Origin: Eutypella sp. D-1
Lineage: Eukaryota > Ascomycota > Sordariomycetes > Xylariales > Diatrypaceae
NCBI GenBank assembly: GCA_023313575.1
Contig: JAJTTP010000012.1
Span: 682,001 to 746,000 of the forward strand
DNA length: 64,000 bases
Direction: 5' to 3'
Part shown: positions 39,101 to 53,100 of the stretch, piece by piece
Layout of the letters: each line of letters opens with the position of its first letter
How positions within the stretch are numbered: position 1 is the stretch's first letter
Notes under the pieces: generated by a model
The model's database searches: none
Told to the model about the DNA's origin: nothing
Seen by the model: only the letters and a program-made list of their open reading frames with translations
Translations under genes and position numbers: made by a program

Positions 39101-42100
39101 GTCAGGGGTGGCAAGGGGTGGGACGTAAGGCCGTGAGGGCGGAAGAGGGGTTGGGCCTCGACCAATTCTGTTGGCATCCCAAGCGGATCGTGGCCATGCA
39201 ATCGAGATGTGGCATCTTTAAGGGCAAATACGTGCACCCACAGAACCTCCTAACCAAGGAATATGCATATGTGCAGAATCTGTGACGGTGGACTACCGCT
39301 AATGAGAGTGTTTGAGTATGGGATCTGTTCTTGAATCTGGCTAGGCTCTTCGACGCACATAGATGGAAAGCGGTTCGATCCGCGATTTCCATTTCAGCAT
39401 ACTCCGTTCGACAGCAGTGCGGGTTCTTACTCTAGCATTCGCGACGCACATCAAGTTTCTTTCCGAAGGTGTTGACACCAAAAGGACCACGGCGTTCAAG
39501 GCCCTGAAATATTACGCCTATTATGTGTCCACGTAATATACAGGTGTATCAGCACCTAGAACCAGCTGAGATATTCTTCTCTTCAGGGGGAGGAGGCGCA
39601 CTGCCTGGACTGTTAGGGAGGTGTCAGCGGTTAGAGACCGGGGTTATAGCCCATAAAACATTGATATTAAGCTTCAGCCGTGTAGACGCAAGCGCTAAGC
39701 CAACTAACTACCCAGCGCCCTTACACACCTGCATATCGCTGACTACGTGATCTGGCTTCCATCCACCTCCAGGGGTATGTTCCACACTGTGACTGGAGCG
39801 TACCGGCTCTGGAACTCACCAAAGGTTTATGCTGAGCTGAGTGAGAGCTCACGTCACTGCCTAGGACCTTAATGGAAGAGATGATGGATACTTGAAGTAA
39901 TGGAGTCTAGATCGAAAAGAGGAGGACCATCATGTTAGGTGGCAAAGGCGAGAACCCTACAAGACGTATGAGTGAATGAGCGAGCGCTGCTTGTGTGTCT
40001 CACCAAGGGGGAGCCCGCCGCCGTTGTCTGAGACCCCCCTGGGTGACCTAGATGGCCATGATGACATGCACGTATTCCTGATCCCCAATTCGTGGTCGCT
40101 CGCCGCTCGCCCCGGTCATCGCGGTCCGGTATGCGACTCCTGCTGTCTCTGCCCGCCACCCAAATAGCCATTGAAGCCGGTATGAGGCAGCCGACGTATG
40201 CCTGGAAACTCAGAGGTAGAGGCAATCGTCGACCCCCGAAAACCGGTTATAAACTGCTACTCCAGGTTTGGATATATGTCAAGTTTGATCCGAAAATTTG
40301 GTGGTTGCATGCATGGCCACACCGACTCGGCTCCCTCTTCACCAACTAACGACACTGATAGTCGGGGTTAGTCGGTGGTTTTGTAAGATGTAGTTAGGGT
40401 ATTAGCCATCATCTGACATGTAAATGGCGACCTGGGGCGGGATTGACGGGGACCATCATGGACGGCAGATGGCTGCACTAGACTACCTAGCGTTTGCTAT
40501 AAGCGTCCCGCGCATCTTGTATCTCCCTTTCCCGCCTTGTGTACTTAACTGTCTACTACCTAACTGTATATTTAAGTTGAATCAATACTTGTGGTATCGA
40601 CATGTTTTGTTACTATATTGAAATGTACTTCTCCATATCCCTCACTTAGCTACCTAGCTGAGGCCCAATCGTGGAGTATGCCCTAAAGGAGAGCTGGGAG
40701 GCAAGACGTAACGTAACGTCTATGAGTCTATATGGTGAGGGATTGACAAGATCTTGCATTGCCCCCCTTCCATTCCAAACAACCCGGTCGAAAACCCAGT
40801 CTTGAATTCGCGGCACCATCAAGACGGCATTCCATCTACAAAATTTGGATCTTAGACGCGGACCTCAAACCACGATTTCGACCCCGGGCTGTCAGAGCGA
40901 TGTATCGCAGGGATATTGAGCCTCGACGCCATTTGATGTACTTGCATCAGGCTCCCATATCCCATACCGGACTTGATAATCGCTGCGACCCTAGCCAGTA
41001 CCACCACGCAGGGCTCCCTTCAGATAGGTTAATGAATGAAGTCGCTAATTGTATGCCAGCTCTTGGTGTGCCAATCCAAAGGAAAGGTGAGACGTAGTCT
41101 CAGCCGGAAAGCTCCATCGCTCCCTATTGCCCATGGCCAGCCAGCCACCTTCACGGGGATCAACCGCGGTTTCCCGATTGGAGCGACGTTTGATAATCCG
41201 GCACCTGTAGTGTCGTAGATCTCAAGTACCCATTGGGTCCAATAGAAAGGGCGATATGGAAGTTAACGGTTCACTTGCGTCAAAACGTCTTTTTAGTCGC
41301 CGACACCTTTCCCATTCCCAACTCGTCACGCGTCCGTTCTATTCCCCTTTCCGCCCTGCTTAACGATGTATTATTTGCAAGACCACAAACAAGCTCAACG
41401 AACGACCAGTGCCGAGTTGGCCGCAGTGTCGCATCGCAGCTACATATATGATCTACGGTAGCTTTGTGGTAATGCCCTGGCGACGAAGACGGTGAAGAGC
41501 AGGTGGGAGGGAGCCAATCTTATCAAATCAAGTTGCGAGATCGTCGCCCAGCGGGATAAGGCCACGAGTGTGGGTTTCATCGAGAGGATAGAGCATGGCC
41601 ACGAATGAGATCTACGTACTCACACCATTTACCCGTTAAGAGAGCAGCCCTGGGCGAATAGCAGACCCAGACACATCCTTACCTGCAGCATACGGGCAGG
41701 AGAGAGGGCAGCCCATCAGCCATTCGTTAACCCATCTGCTTCGAAGCTGCAAGCCCCGCTACATACGCAACAGATGAAACAGGCTTGAGAGCATTATAGA
41801 GACAAGATGGAGGGTGGCCTCCGCGGAATATCGATCTTGGCATCGACTTTGTCGCAGGTACACCACAGCACTGCCTATCGAGGGCAAAAGGAATACCATC
41901 AATACATGTTATCCCTTCTCGGCTCTCAAGCACATGCCATCGAAGAAGACAAGTGCGAGGAGAGATTGGGGAGAAAACGTGCGAAGGGAAAGAAAAAGAA
42001 ATCAAAAGTGGACTATGACGATGGCGCCCAGAAAATTTAATCAATATACGGGCTTCACCGGTTTTCCATCTCCCAGGGTCAGGGTGTTTTACGGGACATC

Positions 42101-45100
42101 GTATTCTCGAGTCTTGTCAAAAGCGGCATCCCCAACGAGTTATGATTCTTTATCTAATTGTTTACTAGGATCTACTGACTATCTGTTCCTCTTCGCTTCC
42201 TACCCGCCTTGAAGATCAGATGCCTTGGTTGTGCATGAACAGATCGAGACATACCTGCAGTGAGGCTGACCGCCAGGAAATCGCGCCAAGAAACGTTTAC
42301 AAATCAGATAGCACTGTGATGAGGAGCTGCATCGTTGTGCGCGCACCTATTGATCCTCCTGAGATAAATAGTACCCGTGACCACTAGACATACCCATGAA
42401 GGCGGGCGCACAATTTCCATAGCCGCCAGTTGCGTATAATGTCTGTCACCATGGGTTTTTGATTATATTACCTCTTGAACTTCGGGTCGCACGAGTAGAT
42501 AGGCACATGGTAAATTTCCCCTTCATGGGGGCTGTGATGCAGATATGTAGTACGGAGGATTGGTAGGAACCAGCTTTCCGGGGTATCCAAATCCCATCTA
42601 GAGCGGGATCGGCGGAGGGCGGAGAGGAACAGAGGGAAGCATTGACGCGGCGTCACCCGCTGCATGAGCACAGAAGCCCCGTCACAAAACATTGTAACGA
42701 GACAACGACCAATACCCGAGATATTAATCGGTTGAAACGAGAAATATCCAGATCAAAACATGGTCTCAATCGCCCATAGAAAGATGTAAAGAGGACACAA
42801 GATAGGAAAGTTCCTAAACCTCTCGCCACTCGCTTGAGTTTCAGTTTGTTTGGCTCGTGTGTATTCATACATTTCTAACAACCAAAGCCTGTATATAATA
42901 AACACTTATTATAAGCTAGGCAATCAAGGTTCGCATCATCCAGTCATAAGTACTTAGCGGATAACGTACCCTTTACACCCTGGTTTTGAGCTGAAGAACT
43001 AAAAGGACTGACCAAGGAGCTAAGTTATAACAAAATTACCACTACACACATCCAGCGCCAAGGACGGTCTTGCGAGGTCCACTGCTGAAACGCAGTTCTC
43101 GAAACAATATTTGCTTATCAGCTTTGCTCTGATGGATCATCACGTACATGCACCGAACAATTCGGTTTCTCATGGCAGGGAGAATGAAAAGGATAAAGAA
43201 GAAAAGAGAGAGTGGGAGAGAGAAATGAACGAAAAAGAAAAGAAAGGGAGAGAAAGAGAATAAACGTTTTATTGGCCAATGAACGCCATATGTGGACAGG
43301 GTTACGATACCAGTTTCTGCCACATCATGCAGACGGGACCGGGATGGAATCTCGGGAAGATAAAACGCACGCACACACACATAAAAGGGAAGAAAAAAAA
43401 CAAGAGGGATGAGCTGCAGTCAGCGGTTGGGTCCCAGTCGAACGGGTCGATGGAGAAAAAGCCACCCCCGTAGTGATCACCAAGATCGCATGGTGGAGCA
43501 TCTCATCCTTGGCATCATCAACCATACGCATGGATGACCTTGGGCATAATGCAGGGCATATTCAGCTAATAGCCGGTCTACTTATACATATCATTCCAAG
43601 GTTTACTCAACCTGACTGCCTGACAGGACAGGCCCGGAAGCATCGTTATGACAGGACACAATATGCTTACATCATAAGTCCTCCGCAGCCTACCCTTACA
43701 TACCGCTCATTAGACGTCTCTGTTTCCTACTAACCATGTTCCGTGACTTGCACTGACAAAGGACAAATGAGAATAGGGCCGAAGATGAGGTGTGTGCAGC
43801 GCGACTGAGTACCCTGGCCGAGCACTGGCCGAGGAGATGTTGAGGTAGGAGCTGAAATTTTCTGCCATGCCGATGGCGTTGGCGATGCCAATACACCGTG
43901 ACGCAGTTCCACGGGCTTGGTCGATGGCCAACACGTACAACGTGCTACGTGAATCGTAGATACATGTAAGGTAGGAAAGCCGGGAGTGACCTTGGAACGG
44001 TTTTTCTACTACCTTATTCCATTGTGTGCATGTAAGTAAGCGATCCAAATCCATTCATCTCATTGGCTCTCTATCCAGGGCACGGTGACACAACTCAGAC
44101 CCCCGGCTAGATCTGTCGGAAGCACTCGCAGCCGTCTACTAGGCAATCCCGGTCGGATCACTTGGGTATGTGATATGAGGATCAGACAAGGAGATAAGGG
44201 GGGAGTGGAAAAAGCAACACATACATGGTTATCAAGTTGTTACTAAACAACATCAGATATTGTGACTTGTTGGGATCGTAACTCTGCGATACTGGAGCGC
44301 AGCCCAGCGAAAGCTGAGCAGAACATTCAACTCAATGACCGACCGATTGACTGGTTCAGTTGAGTAGGCGGTTCCGCCCGACGGTCGTCCTCAATCACTG
44401 ACCCCAGATGTCTAATTGCCACGTTGAGACTTCTCATCAGTGAATAAGTGAGTCTTTCCAAACCCCTTGCCAAAACACTGCATGTGCGGAGCATCTTGCG
44501 CATGGAGTGAGCTTCAATATGGCGTATACCTCGTACCACCAACCAAGTCAGTAAAGGGTTCTATCGGGACCGGGCGACGATGGGATATATTATCTCGATC
44601 AAAGTACCACTCCAGACTCCTCTGAAACTAGTCCATTGTTACCTGGGTAACCTCATGTCCCAGTAATTCGGATCTGACGCGCCCTCGGAGTCAGTTCTTA
44701 ACCCGAGCAGAGCCAGCTCTAACGGTTTCTCATGTCTTTGGCTGGCCGTGTCACCTAAGTTATGTCTTCGGCTGTTTGCAATCGCATCCGGGGTCGCGAT
44801 GATGCTGTCTGAAGTGCGACCAGTTCTCATAATTTTGGCGAGCAAAGGCCCTAGATCACGATCAGAGGCGCTGGATGGCTCAAAGCCTCATACGGGTCTG
44901 GTAAGATTCCAGAAGCACAGGGGCCGAGACCTTCCCCTCCAGAAACGGACACACTTACATTCTTCTCGTAACATACACACCGAATATCTCCTTCCGCCTA
45001 TACGTTCTCGTCTGCTTACATACGTTGTACATGAATACTTACACATCCAAGCCCGTAGACCCTAGTCGATTATCCTCTCGTGCCGTCCCCGGGTAGGTAG

Positions 45101-46147
45101 TGTACCTATTCAAGCCCCGAACATGAACTTAGGCATAATGTATTCGTTACTACACGTCCCACGAAAACAGGTAGGTAACGGATATACATTCACCCAGCCT
45201 GTCTTCCGATCTTTTCCCGACTTAGGAAGGGTATGTCGGCTGGCCTAACAATAGTCCCGGCTGACTTGGTGTTGGAGGCCTTGCTATATCCAGTGAGAGT
45301 TTCCGAGGCGCTCGGACTGTATACGCAGTTAAACCGTTGGCAGACCCCTTAACTTTATCTAAGGTTCTTAGTGTAGAGTTTAGTTTCTCTACATCTAACA
45401 AGGACCCAGCCGCTCCCCCTTCCCCTGCACTAGAGCACTAGAGAACAAGCAGGGTGTGGCACGAACCTTCCGAGAGAGATCTGAATGTGGTTTGTGGGTC
45501 TCAACCCTTGAAAAGGCTTGGGGGGCTTGACGATGTACTTCCCTATTCACACACCCTACCCTCCTGCTACCTATACGTACCTCCCCTACCTGCCAGCCTG
45601 CCAAGCCCTTGACTAGAGAGGCTCTAGTAGTGGCTTCCTAGTTCGCCTATATGGTGGTCAGTTAATACTGTAGCACTTGTATAGTACGTAGTTCCTACCT
45701 GTAGTAGTCCAGATCTGTTAGTACCACGGCCGGGTTCCTCCCAGGCCTGTCCAGGTTCCCCATGAGCTTGAATGATGCTATTGAAAGTCAGCCGCCGACT
45801 GATCCACCTTCAGATCTTTATTTCTGCTGCAGCCGCTTAGGTCCATCTCACGTATATATCTATATGTCATCCTGCCGATCTTATGCCAAGTGCCATACAT
45901 GCCCTGACCCTCCCCCTCGGTTTCCTTATATCCATCATCTCCGATGCCTAGTGCCCCATAAACTCTCCCGTCAACTTATAATCACTCAATTAACCCAACA
46001 CTTTCCTGTCACATTCGAAATACCAACCATAACTTACTTCTCGCTTTGCCATCAGCCATAACAATTACTGACACACTCCAAATCATAACGAGCAACAATC
46101 AACAATCCAGTAGGAGTCATATTTGAAACTTCTACTAAACTCTGAAT
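36200..46147. other. Gene desert of 9.9 kb upstream of the Myb gene
   Basis: After the OGT-like 3' flank (to about 36.7 kb) I found no convincing gene on either strand. The longest ORFs reach only about 130 codons (for example 41814-42212), overlap other frames and lack motifs. Base composition is moderate rather than AT-rich, so it does not look like RIP-degraded transposon sequence. I recognise no reverse transcriptase, transposase, terminal repeats, tRNA or rRNA. A perfect-arm hairpin lies at 39363-39392. The final 400 bases contain the Myb leader and a 99-codon upstream ORF at 45762-46061. Confidence 0.5.
39363..39392. repeat. Inverted repeat, 11-bp stem hairpin
   Basis: ATGGAAAGCGG pairs with CCGC, a two-base GA bulge and TTTCCAT, around a six-base TTCGAT loop. 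It has a tRNA-like TTCGAT core, but no acceptor, D or anticodon arms can be drawn. It could be a structured RNA element or chance. Confidence 0.6.
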
Positions 46148-47146
46148 ATGTCGGTGGCGTATAAGAAAGGGCCGTGGTCGACGGCGGAGGACGCTCAGCT
46201 CCTGCATCTCATTCAGATCACCGGGCCTGCCCAATGGGTCAAGATCTCGCAGCAGATGGGAACTAGGTCAGCGAAGCAGTGTCGGGAGCGGTACCACCAG
46301 AACCTAAAACCGACGCTGAGGCACGATCCCATCACGGCCGAGGAGGGCCGCATTATTGAGCAACTTGTGGAGCAAATGGGCAAGAGGTGGGCTGACATCG
46401 CGAGGAAGCTGAACAACCGCAGCGACAACCACGTCAAGAACTGGTGGAACAGCAACAATAGTCACCAGAAGCGACCAAAGTCCAGCAGCAGGGCATCTCC
46501 GAGGATGTTCAGAGATCCGGCCGAGGATTATCACCACCATCATCGCTACGGATCGTCACAGGCTCACCATGCGACGGCAGTGTACTCGCATAATCATCAC
46601 CACAACCACCACGGGGTTCCGCGCTCCTCGAAATCCTATGGCCACGTTTCTTACCGCCGACAACACTCATGGAGCGCACACGCGGAGCTTCCGTCACCAT
46701 CGATGCCCCTGGGCGGCGAGCCTCTCGATAGGGTACCCTCTCTCATGTCGGACTCTGGCTCCGTGCACTCAACATCCCCTAAGAGCGCAGCGGTTCCTGG
46801 TACGCCGGACAGCCCCCCGATACTCCCGCCACTGAAGATGGACGAGTCGAACTCGTGGGAGTCCAAGCTCGCCTTCAGGAACGGTCGGCCATCCCAGGTC
46901 ACGCTTCCACCCCTCAGACACGCCATGGGAGCTCACCAGTTACCTACTGCGCCTAATTCACCTACGGACACGAGGCCGGGTCCATTCGCTCCGCACCATA
47001 ACGGCTACGATACTCCCAGAGGTGGAATGGTGGGACAACTGCAGCTCCCGCCCCTTAGCGATGCCATAAGACAGCACGCATCCTCGTCCCCTCGCGCTGC
47101 CTATGGATATCCCGTGAGAGCGGGCCCCGAGGGGAGGTTTCGATGA
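46148..47146 (+). CDS. R2R3 Myb transcription factor, FlbD/RCA-1-like, 332 aa
   Basis: A single exon of 332 residues. The N-terminus carries two Myb repeats. R2 (about 5-55) has Trp10 and Trp30 and a Tyr in the third aromatic position (CRERYHQNLKP). R3 (about 56-105) has an Ile in the first position (PITAEEG), then Trp81 and Trp99 in MGKRWADIARKL and NRSDNHVKNWWN. These aromatic substitutions and the CRERYHQNLKP block match the FlbD (Aspergillus) and RCA-1 (Neurospora) group, nuclear DNA-binding regulators tied to conidiation. The rest is low-complexity: His-rich (residues about 130-160), then Ser/Pro-rich with several LPPL motifs. It may be the orthologue or a paralogue; sequence alone does not settle it. 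The gene stands alone between two gene-free stretches of about 10 and 14 kb, which could hold extended regulatory DNA. Confidence 0.9.
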   Translation: MSVAYKKGPWSTAEDAQLLHLIQITGPAQWVKISQQMGTRSAKQCRERYHQNLKPTLRHDPITAEEGRIIEQLVEQMGKRWADIARKLNNRSDNHVKNWWNSNNSHQKRPKSSSRASPRMFRDPAEDYHHHHRYGSSQAHHATAVYSHNHHHNHHGVPRSSKSYGHVSYRRQHSWSAHAELPSPSMPLGGEPLDRVPSLMSDSGSVHSTSPKSAAVPGTPDSPPILPPLKMDESNSWESKLAFRNGRPSQVTLPPLRHAMGAHQLPTAPNSPTDTRPGPFAPHHNGYDTPRGGMVGQLQLPPLSDAIRQHASSSPRAAYGYPVRAGPEGRFR

Positions 47147-50100
47147 GGACATGGGAAGGACTGCTCTGCTGTGTCTTCCCTACACTATCCATTTCTCACG
47201 GCGTTTTTACATCTCGGTTTATAAACAAATGATACCCTAATGGCAGGGAGCGGGCAAGAGGTATAGGCTGGGCGGGGAGAATTCATGGTTCCTTCATAAT
47301 TGACTTGACCATCATTATAGGAGTACGTGGGACCTTGTTTTGTTTTGTTTTGTCTTGCTAGTATACGAGAGACGATATCATTTTCAGATGGGGAAAAGGC
47401 CAACCGACACTGCGAACAAACTGGGAACGGAGGCTTCAAAAATTATCGGGATACCCTGGGGGCGTGGGAGAAATCGCTGTTCTAGTCACTCATCATCCTT
47501 TCACATATACCGTAATTTTGTGTCCTTATTAAGCATTAAACTTTTATCAAGGACAGCGTTGCCGTTCCTTGTACACTGAACCAGTCTATCTTTATGTGTA
47601 CTTCTTTATGTCCACTGGCGCCATGCATAGTTATATGATAAAGAGACCAAGATCATAATGCCTTGACAAAAATTGCAAACTAGCAATAATTAATGGCAAG
47701 GATTTGTCTACATTTACACCTACGGCAACTTATCATATGACATCGTAAGGGTGTGCTTCTCGACAGTCTTCTCCTGAAAAGAGCCTTCCAGAGAAGTAAA
47801 CAGCCTCCTAGAAGCATACTGACTCACCACTAATAACCAAGTACTGATAGAGACAAGCCAATGGGCCTAGACCTTATTAGGATTAAGCAGATTAGACTTC
47901 TAGTATCGTGAAGGACACGGGTAGGCTCATTTCTCGATATTATGATCATTAATCACTATTGTCATTACAAGGACAGGGCATAACTAGTAGTTTTCAGCGT
48001 ATTGAGCCACCCAGCTGGATGGCTGAGTCAATATTGACTGAGTAGCTGTCGAACTTCCGAAGGCGCTCTTCCCCCACACCACAGGGGTAAGCATGAGACC
48101 GCCAAGGGGCAAAACACATACCCGCCCCCGCAGGCAGGAAGCGCACTCCGTCAACGGTTTGGCTAATAAGCAGAACTCGTTTCCGAACCGGACGCAGTGC
48201 AGGCACGGAAATGGGCTAAAAATCCAGACCTTTTTTCCATCCACGACGCAGCAGCAGCGACGGCCGTGCCGACTCGCTCACGAGACAGACGGGACTGGCA
48301 TACCCCTTGTGCGGGCGACGCGATGCCGGTTCAGGCGGCACCCCACAACCTTAGATCCCTGTCGGATGGAGGGAAGGGGTCTTCGATGCGACGCGCAACT
48401 ACCCGAGCGATACCTCAACTACGTACCTACGTAACTAGTAAATACTTATGCCAACGAGGTCGAGTACCCGAGGCGCGCAGCTATTAGCTTGTACGTGGTA
48501 AATAACTACCTGTTATACAAAAGTACATACGTATCTGAGAAGAGAGCTCCTACATGGATTGGTCTGCCACATTGAGACTTGGCGGCTGCGTGGGTGCGGT
48601 TACGGTAGGTGGGTGGAGATGCTACCTAGGTAACCGTGTTGTTATTTCTTGTTTCTTTGGATTTTTTGATATAGTATTTCATTTTCTTGTCATCCTGCTC
48701 TTCCGGTCTCGCTTCATGGAGGGATCTCTAAAAGCCCTAGTAGTAGTCTATAAGGTAAGTGGTTCTGCTATGCAACACTCGAGCAATGCTAGTTCGGTAT
48801 CACGCAATGAAGTCATTGACGCATCCATGGTAGTTTTTTACTTTTTTTTTCGCATTAAAGAAGATCCCGGACTGACTGGGAACGGTCGCCCATGCCATAG
48901 TGGTGGTCCCGTCATGGGTAGCACGGGAATGGGAGATCGCCGCAAGCGTGTGCGTAGCTTTCTTTGTAGTCCGTGAGGTAATTCTGCTTAGATGTGACCC
49001 GTCCTATTAGAATTCCTTTTGCATATTACCAGTGGGGGAATCAGTGGGATGGCGGCGAGGAGAGGGAGAAGAGAAAGTGTTCTATTTCGCAGGGATTTCC
49101 TTTGTAGTGTTCCCTACACATGTGGGTTAGAGAGAGAAGAAGTACCCTGGCTGCTTGCGCAAGCCGGGAATATCCCTCTTCTGTTTCGCCTGCTCCTCTA
49201 CCCTCTCTGTCCAATTAGCCAATCCGGCGCTGTCTCCGAAACGGGGATCTGTCATTGGTGATCACCGGCAGGGACATATAATTGTATGGAAAGTTCCGCC
49301 TTGGCCGTTTGCCCCTTCTTCACTATAGTACCCATTGTGTATCTCAAAACATTGTTTATTGGAATATCTCGAACAAGAAGGATAAGAAGAAGCAAACGTA
49401 TCCTCGTACAAAATGGGACCTCGTATTGGTCATGGACTTTATAGTAAGGGGTATCAATCCATTTGAATTTACTGTTCTAAGTGACTGATATATTGAGTTG
49501 TCTCGCTCTGTCCGTGTGTTGAAAATGGGAGAGAAATACCTGACGCAATTTCGTTACGGCTGGATCAGTCACAGTTATGTGGGTTATGTGACGTGCTACA
49601 CGATAGATAGGCCAATGTCCGGGTAATGAGTATTCTGTACTCTAGCGAGGTAGAAGACCGAGCCTTGACGATCTGTATCCTGTACTACCACTGTCACCAA
49701 AATCGACTCTACAACCTCTCGAAGCTGAAGTCCAGGTTGTACCATCGATGCGTAATAAGAGCCAGGGTACGGGTACGTACCTGGCCCGGCGCAGTGGATC
49801 AACGTTTCTCGCGAATCGCTGTTGTCACCACCTAGTCAGTCATGCCTCAGTGTCTTTTTATATCCCATCCAGTCACGTAGTGCGTTACCTACTTAGCCTA
49901 GTGCCAAGCACAAACTTATAAGTACTGAATAACTTTGTGATACGGCGATGCGCTTTCTCGCATACCATGTACGTACCGCGAGCGTGAAAGTAATAGTCGC
50001 GTAGATCATCACTTTCCGACAATCCCGCTCCTCTCCTCCTATCCTTGGCCCGCCCGAGTCATGTTCGTTACCCTATTTATCAACGAGCATTTTCGGCCAC

Positions 50101-53100
50101 GATGGACTGCTTACGTCGGAGCCAGTGAGAAGAGAGAAAGTGAAGAAAAAAATCCTGCTGTGCGCCCTGTTCTCTCCCTTTGCTTCCTCTTTTGATCCCG
50201 CTGCATACGTAGCGGGTAACGCAACCTAATCTTGCAGATTTCGACCAACTTCTCTCCCTTCCCGCCACACGCGCGCACTTCAAATAGGACGCACTCATCA
50301 CCGTCAAAAAAGAAGCGTATTATGTCGTGCGACGCGGCCGAACCTCGAGGTCTGGTTACAGTACAGGGCCGGCCGCAGCATGCCGACGCCGGTTGTGAAA
50401 CTTTTACCGCTTTTTTGGAACTCGATTCACTTAACTACTGCCCAAACGTCCTGGGCGCGTCCGGGGCGCTTAAGTTTCATCGTCCTGACTATCGGGGAAG
50501 GAAAAATCATTGATTATCGATGTTTATCCTGTCCGACTCCGAAAGAAAAAAGGGGGGGGGGGAGGGTCGGAGGGGCTAGTCCCGCCCACTAACATCTAGG
50601 CCACGCGGTTTAATTCCGCCATGTTCTGTCCGATCCTAATATCGATGGACTCTAGGTTAATTTAGATCCCTGGGTAGGTATGTAATATACCAAGGTTTCG
50701 AGGGAATCTGCGGCAATCGATTAATAATTGTAAAGATCGCGATGGGCCGTTGCGCTTCCAACCGGGAACGGTTTGTGTCTCGGCGATCTAGACCTATTCG
50801 CCCACACGAACTGCCGAATTCCTCAATTTTCTTTCTTCAGAGATTGGAGAGTTCTCCATCCCTTCGTCCCCTGAGAAGATCGCATCATGCTAGGGTAGAT
50901 TTTGGGCCTTGATTTTCTTGGCGCGGCATTGCCGTTGGCCTGAAGTTACACAATATCTTCCCCTCTGTCCTCCTAGTTAGAGGCTACAAGTCACGTAGTT
51001 AAGATGCCGCCATGGTTACCTACTTCATGAAGTCGCAACATGTTTGCGCATATCGGATATCGGCCGGCTATTGTAAAGATATGTAAATATATGGAGAAGG
51101 TAAGTCCTCATATAACCAGTTAGCTCTACTTCGTAATCGCCGGATAAAACCTCGCTTACTGGCGTAGCCCGCGCGAGCACTATCGTGTCGCTAGCTCAAG
51201 TGAAGCCACCAAAGATTATTATTCATATGGAGTCCGCGACGGGCTCCGCCCAGCCCCCGAAACTAGTCGTTGCCGCATTGGACATGGGACGACCGTTGAG
51301 ATCTAGATCGGTTGGTTCCTAGCCCTTGCAAGAAGTGGGCAGATGGAACCGCGAAGCTGGAGCCGAAAATCCCTTTAGCTTGGCTGCTTGGCCGGGCCGC
51401 CGGGGGCAAGAATCCTCCTTTGCAAGTTGGCGTCATCATCACAGCTACTATACTATTATGCATTATGCGCGCCCGTCTGCGTTGCTCACATCTGTATTCT
51501 AATACTTCATCTCGGTCATTGGAATCCCCGTGGAACTATTGTTCTTCTTGGCCAGTATTTACATGGATAATCGGCTTGGTTAATTGCCGTATCTGTACGT
51601 AACCAGCAGTTCAACATCAGGTCTTCTAAGCCAACGCCCTCTCAGGATGACGAAGTAGTAGCCGCTCCCGACACCCTACCCGCACAAACCAGGGCTAGGA
51701 AATATATGAATATTAGGTAGGCATATCTTACTGCCTTTGGTGGCGACATGGCGGTAATAATCATCTATTTTTCATGTCCAGTTCGTATAACAACTGTACG
51801 CAGCCCGATCTCGCAGTGGGCTAAGCTCGTCTGTACATATAGCTGGCGGCTAATTGGTAGGATCTATTTTGACTAGGGCGCCGTTACCTGCTCACTAACC
51901 AGCTCGCAACAATTCGGAGGTCTGTTCATGTATGTCATGTAGGACGCCTGTCTCCTTTCAAGGCTAGGACACGACCGGTGTGACCGGAGAGCATTGAACT
52001 AATCCATACCCGTGATGTTATGCGCCCCTCGCTATAGCAGACCCTGGAATATCCCGCCATTATTAGCATATAGGCGGACAGCTAGTCTAATTAGTAGTCA
52101 GCCGCTTCGGTTCCGCCAACAGCTGCGACTACGTATGTAATCGGTTGCCAACCACCTCAACTTCTACGATCACCCAGTGACCATTTTGACGTGCTATTGT
52201 ACTGCTCCGGATCATACGGCACGCGGAGAGACATCACATAGTACGACGGTAAAACCGAGTTGACCTGATTCATTGCTGTCACTACCTAGAGCGAGCACTG
52301 GAGCTGGGCATGTTACGGGCATAGTAGTACATGGAATTATCATCATGTCCCGGTGTGGTAGGCGGGTAAATCTCCACAGACAACTGAAAGCAGCTAACGA
52401 TGTTGTGGCTCGTGCTTACATCTCAATTGGTCATGTTAGTCAAAGCGGCTTATATAGTGTCCTCGGCGTTCCGCGCTGTTGGGATGCTAGGCAAGCCGGG
52501 GGGGAATGAGACCTGTCGAGTTTTCGCGAAGCCGCATTCAGTTTCCACCAAGATGAACACATTTACGCACGCCTTTGTAAAGACCCATCTCGCTAACCAG
52601 CATCTCTAATGACTTATGAAATAAGTCTTCTCATCGTCTGTATTTCTGACGAGAGACACCATTGGATCGGGGCCCCGCCCTTGCAGATTCCGGATGACGC
52701 CTGATTATGTAGTTACCAAGTCGAGGCGCATACGATGACATTAAACTTTCCTATATTGGCATGTGTAGGTAGGTACTGAGGTGTGCTTGTCCTACCAGCC
52801 GCCCAAGTCTTGTCATCATCGCTCCAGGAGTGAAACCTGAATGGCATAAGTAGAAGAGAAAGAGATAGTCGCTACTATACTTGCTGCTACTCAGTGCGGT
52901 TTAGGTATAGCAACTAGAAAACAACGGCGTGGTTTATCCCTCCACCTGCCATGCACAGGAGGTAGTAACTGCATCCCTAGATAGATATCAAGCCTACAGG
53001 AAACTGGTAAAGCGAAAACACGACCCATACCCCTTCCGTTCGTGGTTCGTCCTGGTATTTATTAAATTGGAGCGCCCACGTGTAATTGCTTCTCACGTCA

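Noticed and set aside
39363..39392. tRNA gene suggested by GGTTCGATCC
   Set aside because: The T-loop would have six bases, and no anticodon, D or acceptor arm can be formed. It is a simple hairpin.
41814..42212. 132-codon ORF in the first desert
   Set aside because: A second frame (41807-42040) and the opposite strand (41727-42044) are open over the same bases. Composition is not coding-like and no motif is visible.
36200..46147. RIP-degraded transposon block
   Set aside because: The sequence is not AT-rich, TA dinucleotides do not dominate, and no terminal repeats or transposon protein fragments are visible.
48554..48976. 140-codon plus-strand ORF with a hydrophobic segment, the longest in the second desert
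   Set aside because: No family resemblance, homopolymer-driven hydrophobic stretch, overlapping frames also open, and an internal GTAAGT without a good partner acceptor. ORFs of this length occur by chance in about 14 kb.
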